From the NCBI GenBank assembly GCA_937872715.1, contig CALMTJ010000201.1, forward strand, positions 1-6,460: 6,460 bases of DNA, read 5' to 3'. A program made the position numbers and the translations under genes. This DNA comes from an uncultured Methylobacteriaceae bacterium (lineage in GTDB: Bacteria; Pseudomonadota; Alphaproteobacteria; Rhizobiales; Beijerinckiaceae). The notes beneath the pieces were generated by a model. The model was not told the DNA's origin. It saw nothing but the letters and a program-made list of their open reading frames with translations, and searched no databases. The first letter of the stretch is position 1, and every line of letters starts with the position of its first letter. This document shows, in pieces, positions 5,902-6,460 of this stretch.

Positions 5902-5973
5902 GAGCGGACGTCGCCTCGTGCAAAGCTTCACGGCGCGTTTGACGCGCGGCCCCGCGCCTCCCACTCTCCCGCC

Positions 5974-6162
5974 ATGGCGGACATCATCAACCTGCGGCGG
6001 GCCCGCAAGAACAAGGCCCGCGAGGCCGAGGCGGGCCGCGCGGCCGCCAACCGGGCACGGTTCGGGCGGCCGAAGGCGGAGCGTGACCGGGCCGATGCCG
6101 AGGCCAGGATCGCGGCCGAGCGGCTGGCCGGCCATCGGCTCGAGCCGGACGGGGACGCGTGA
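5974..6162 (+). CDS. DUF4169 family small basic protein
   Basis: This 62-residue protein matches my memory of the DUF4169 family of alphaproteobacteria. It opens with MADIINLRRARK (1-12), has a central NRARFGRPKAER (26-37) and ends with LAGHRL (51-56) before a short acidic tail. It is strongly charged (Arg, Lys, Glu, Ala) and probably one long helix, without a signal peptide or membrane segment. No biochemical role is known to me. The start at ATG 5974 gives the conserved N-terminus, although no good ribosome site is visible in the C-rich bases before it. The stop codon overlaps the GTG start of the next gene, so the two are translationally coupled and likely work together, perhaps with this basic protein assisting a DNA-binding partner (inference). 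Confidence 0.88.
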   Translation: MADIINLRRARKNKAREAEAGRAAANRARFGRPKAERDRADAEARIAAERLAGHRLEPDGDA

Positions 6163-6422
6163 CGGGCGAGGCACCCTTCGCAATCCGCAAGCGCTCGCTC
6201 TCGGTCGCGGGCCACCCCACCAGCGTGTCGCTGGAGGAGCCGTTCTGGGACGCGCTCCGCGACATCGCGGCCGGGCGCGGCGTCTCGATCCCGGCGCTCG
6301 TCGCCGCGATCGACCGCGACCGCGGCGGCGGCAACCTGTCCTCCGCCATCCGGGTGCACGTCCTGCGACACGCCCTGGAGGAGGCCGGGCGCCCGGCGGC
6401 TGTACCCTCCCCTGAAGGGTGA
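6159..6422 (+). CDS. Ribbon-helix-helix domain protein (RHH_4-like)
   Basis: This 87-residue protein starts at GTG 6159, overlapping the stop of the DUF4169 gene by four bases (GTGA), the usual sign of translational coupling. The segment KRSLSVAGHPTSVSL (11-25) would form the DNA-contacting ribbon. EEPFWDALRDIAAGRG (26-41) and SIPALVAAIDRDRG (43-56) would be the two helices, and NLSSAIRVHVL (59-69) follows. This pattern matches the ribbon-helix-helix family often found beside DUF4169. A role as a small dimeric transcription regulator is inferred from the fold; the target is unknown, and autoregulation of the pair is possible. The last residues (AVPSPEG) are encoded inside a GC-rich repeat-like stretch that runs on past the stop, so the C-terminal tail is probably not conserved. 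Confidence 0.88.
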   Translation: MTGEAPFAIRKRSLSVAGHPTSVSLEEPFWDALRDIAAGRGVSIPALVAAIDRDRGGGNLSSAIRVHVLRHALEEAGRPAAVPSPEG

Positions 6423-6440
6423 AGGTCCGGGGTGGGGTGA
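6404..6440. repeat. GC-rich repeat-like stretch with small hairpin at the end of the RHH gene
   Basis: ACCCT (6404-6408) pairs with AGGGT (6416-6420) around a seven-base loop, and the sequence continues GAAGGTCCGGGGTGGGGTGA. Strings of the type ACCCTCCCCT...GGGTGGGG are common dispersed intergenic repeats in Methylobacterium-like genomes, as far as I recall. Here the repeat overlaps the last codons and the stop of the RHH gene. It might also act as a weak terminator, though no T-run follows. Confidence 0.35.
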
Positions 6441-6460
6441 GCGCCGGTGCCGGATGAAGC

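Noticed and set aside
5939..5967. TTGACG upstream of the DUF4169 gene as a promoter
   Set aside because: No -10-like hexamer lies at proper spacing, and the TTGACG overlaps the small GCGCGT/ACGCGC hairpin at 5933-5947.
1..6460. CRISPR array, phage, insertion sequence or rRNA/tRNA genes
   Set aside because: I saw no regularly spaced direct repeats, transposase or integrase reading frames, or structural RNA signatures in the window.

Overview
The window looks like chromosomal DNA of a high-GC alphaproteobacterium (about 70% G+C by eye), most likely of the Hyphomicrobiales and plausibly Methylobacterium-like. The evidence is the codon bias, an alphaproteobacterial-type acetolactate synthase large subunit, the DUF4169 plus ribbon-helix-helix gene pair, and an imperfect palindrome of the CGTCATTGCGAGG...GAAGCAATCC kind. 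The genus is an inference.

Layout. (1) 1-2718, plus strand: the 3' end of a three-gene catabolic operon. It holds the C-terminal half of an MFS transporter that resembles aromatic-acid carriers, a maleylacetate reductase and a hydroxyquinol 1,2-dioxygenase. The dioxygenase opens the ring of hydroxyquinol (1,2,4-trihydroxybenzene) to maleylacetate, and the reductase converts that to 3-oxoadipate for the beta-ketoadipate route. The upstream steps that make hydroxyquinol, for example from resorcinol or a resorcylate, would lie left of the window. (2) 2719-2740: a strong GC hairpin between convergent genes. (3) 2755-3651, minus strand: a lone gene of clearly lower G+C. It encodes a cytoplasmic protein with a caspase/gingipain-like His...Cys arrangement and a Trp-rich, probably lipocalin-like C-terminal domain. 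It looks like an acquired gene and is the least understood item here. (4) 3830-3945: a candidate branched-chain amino acid attenuator. A 16-codon leader peptide with Val-Ile-Leu-Ile-Val in a row is followed by a long stem and then an intrinsic terminator with a TTCG loop and a T-run, just ahead of the next gene. (5) 3999-5792: the catalytic subunit of acetolactate synthase (ilvI/ilvB), the first common step of Val/Leu/Ile synthesis. (6) 5818-5901: a dispersed-repeat-like palindrome. (7) 5974-6422: two translationally coupled small genes (DUF4169 and a ribbon-helix-helix protein), then the start of a GC-rich repeat-like stretch at the right edge.

The most informative observations are the leader-peptide attenuator in front of ilvI and the low-GC caspase-fold orphan between two housekeeping or catabolic blocks. 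The rest is largely conventional metabolism.
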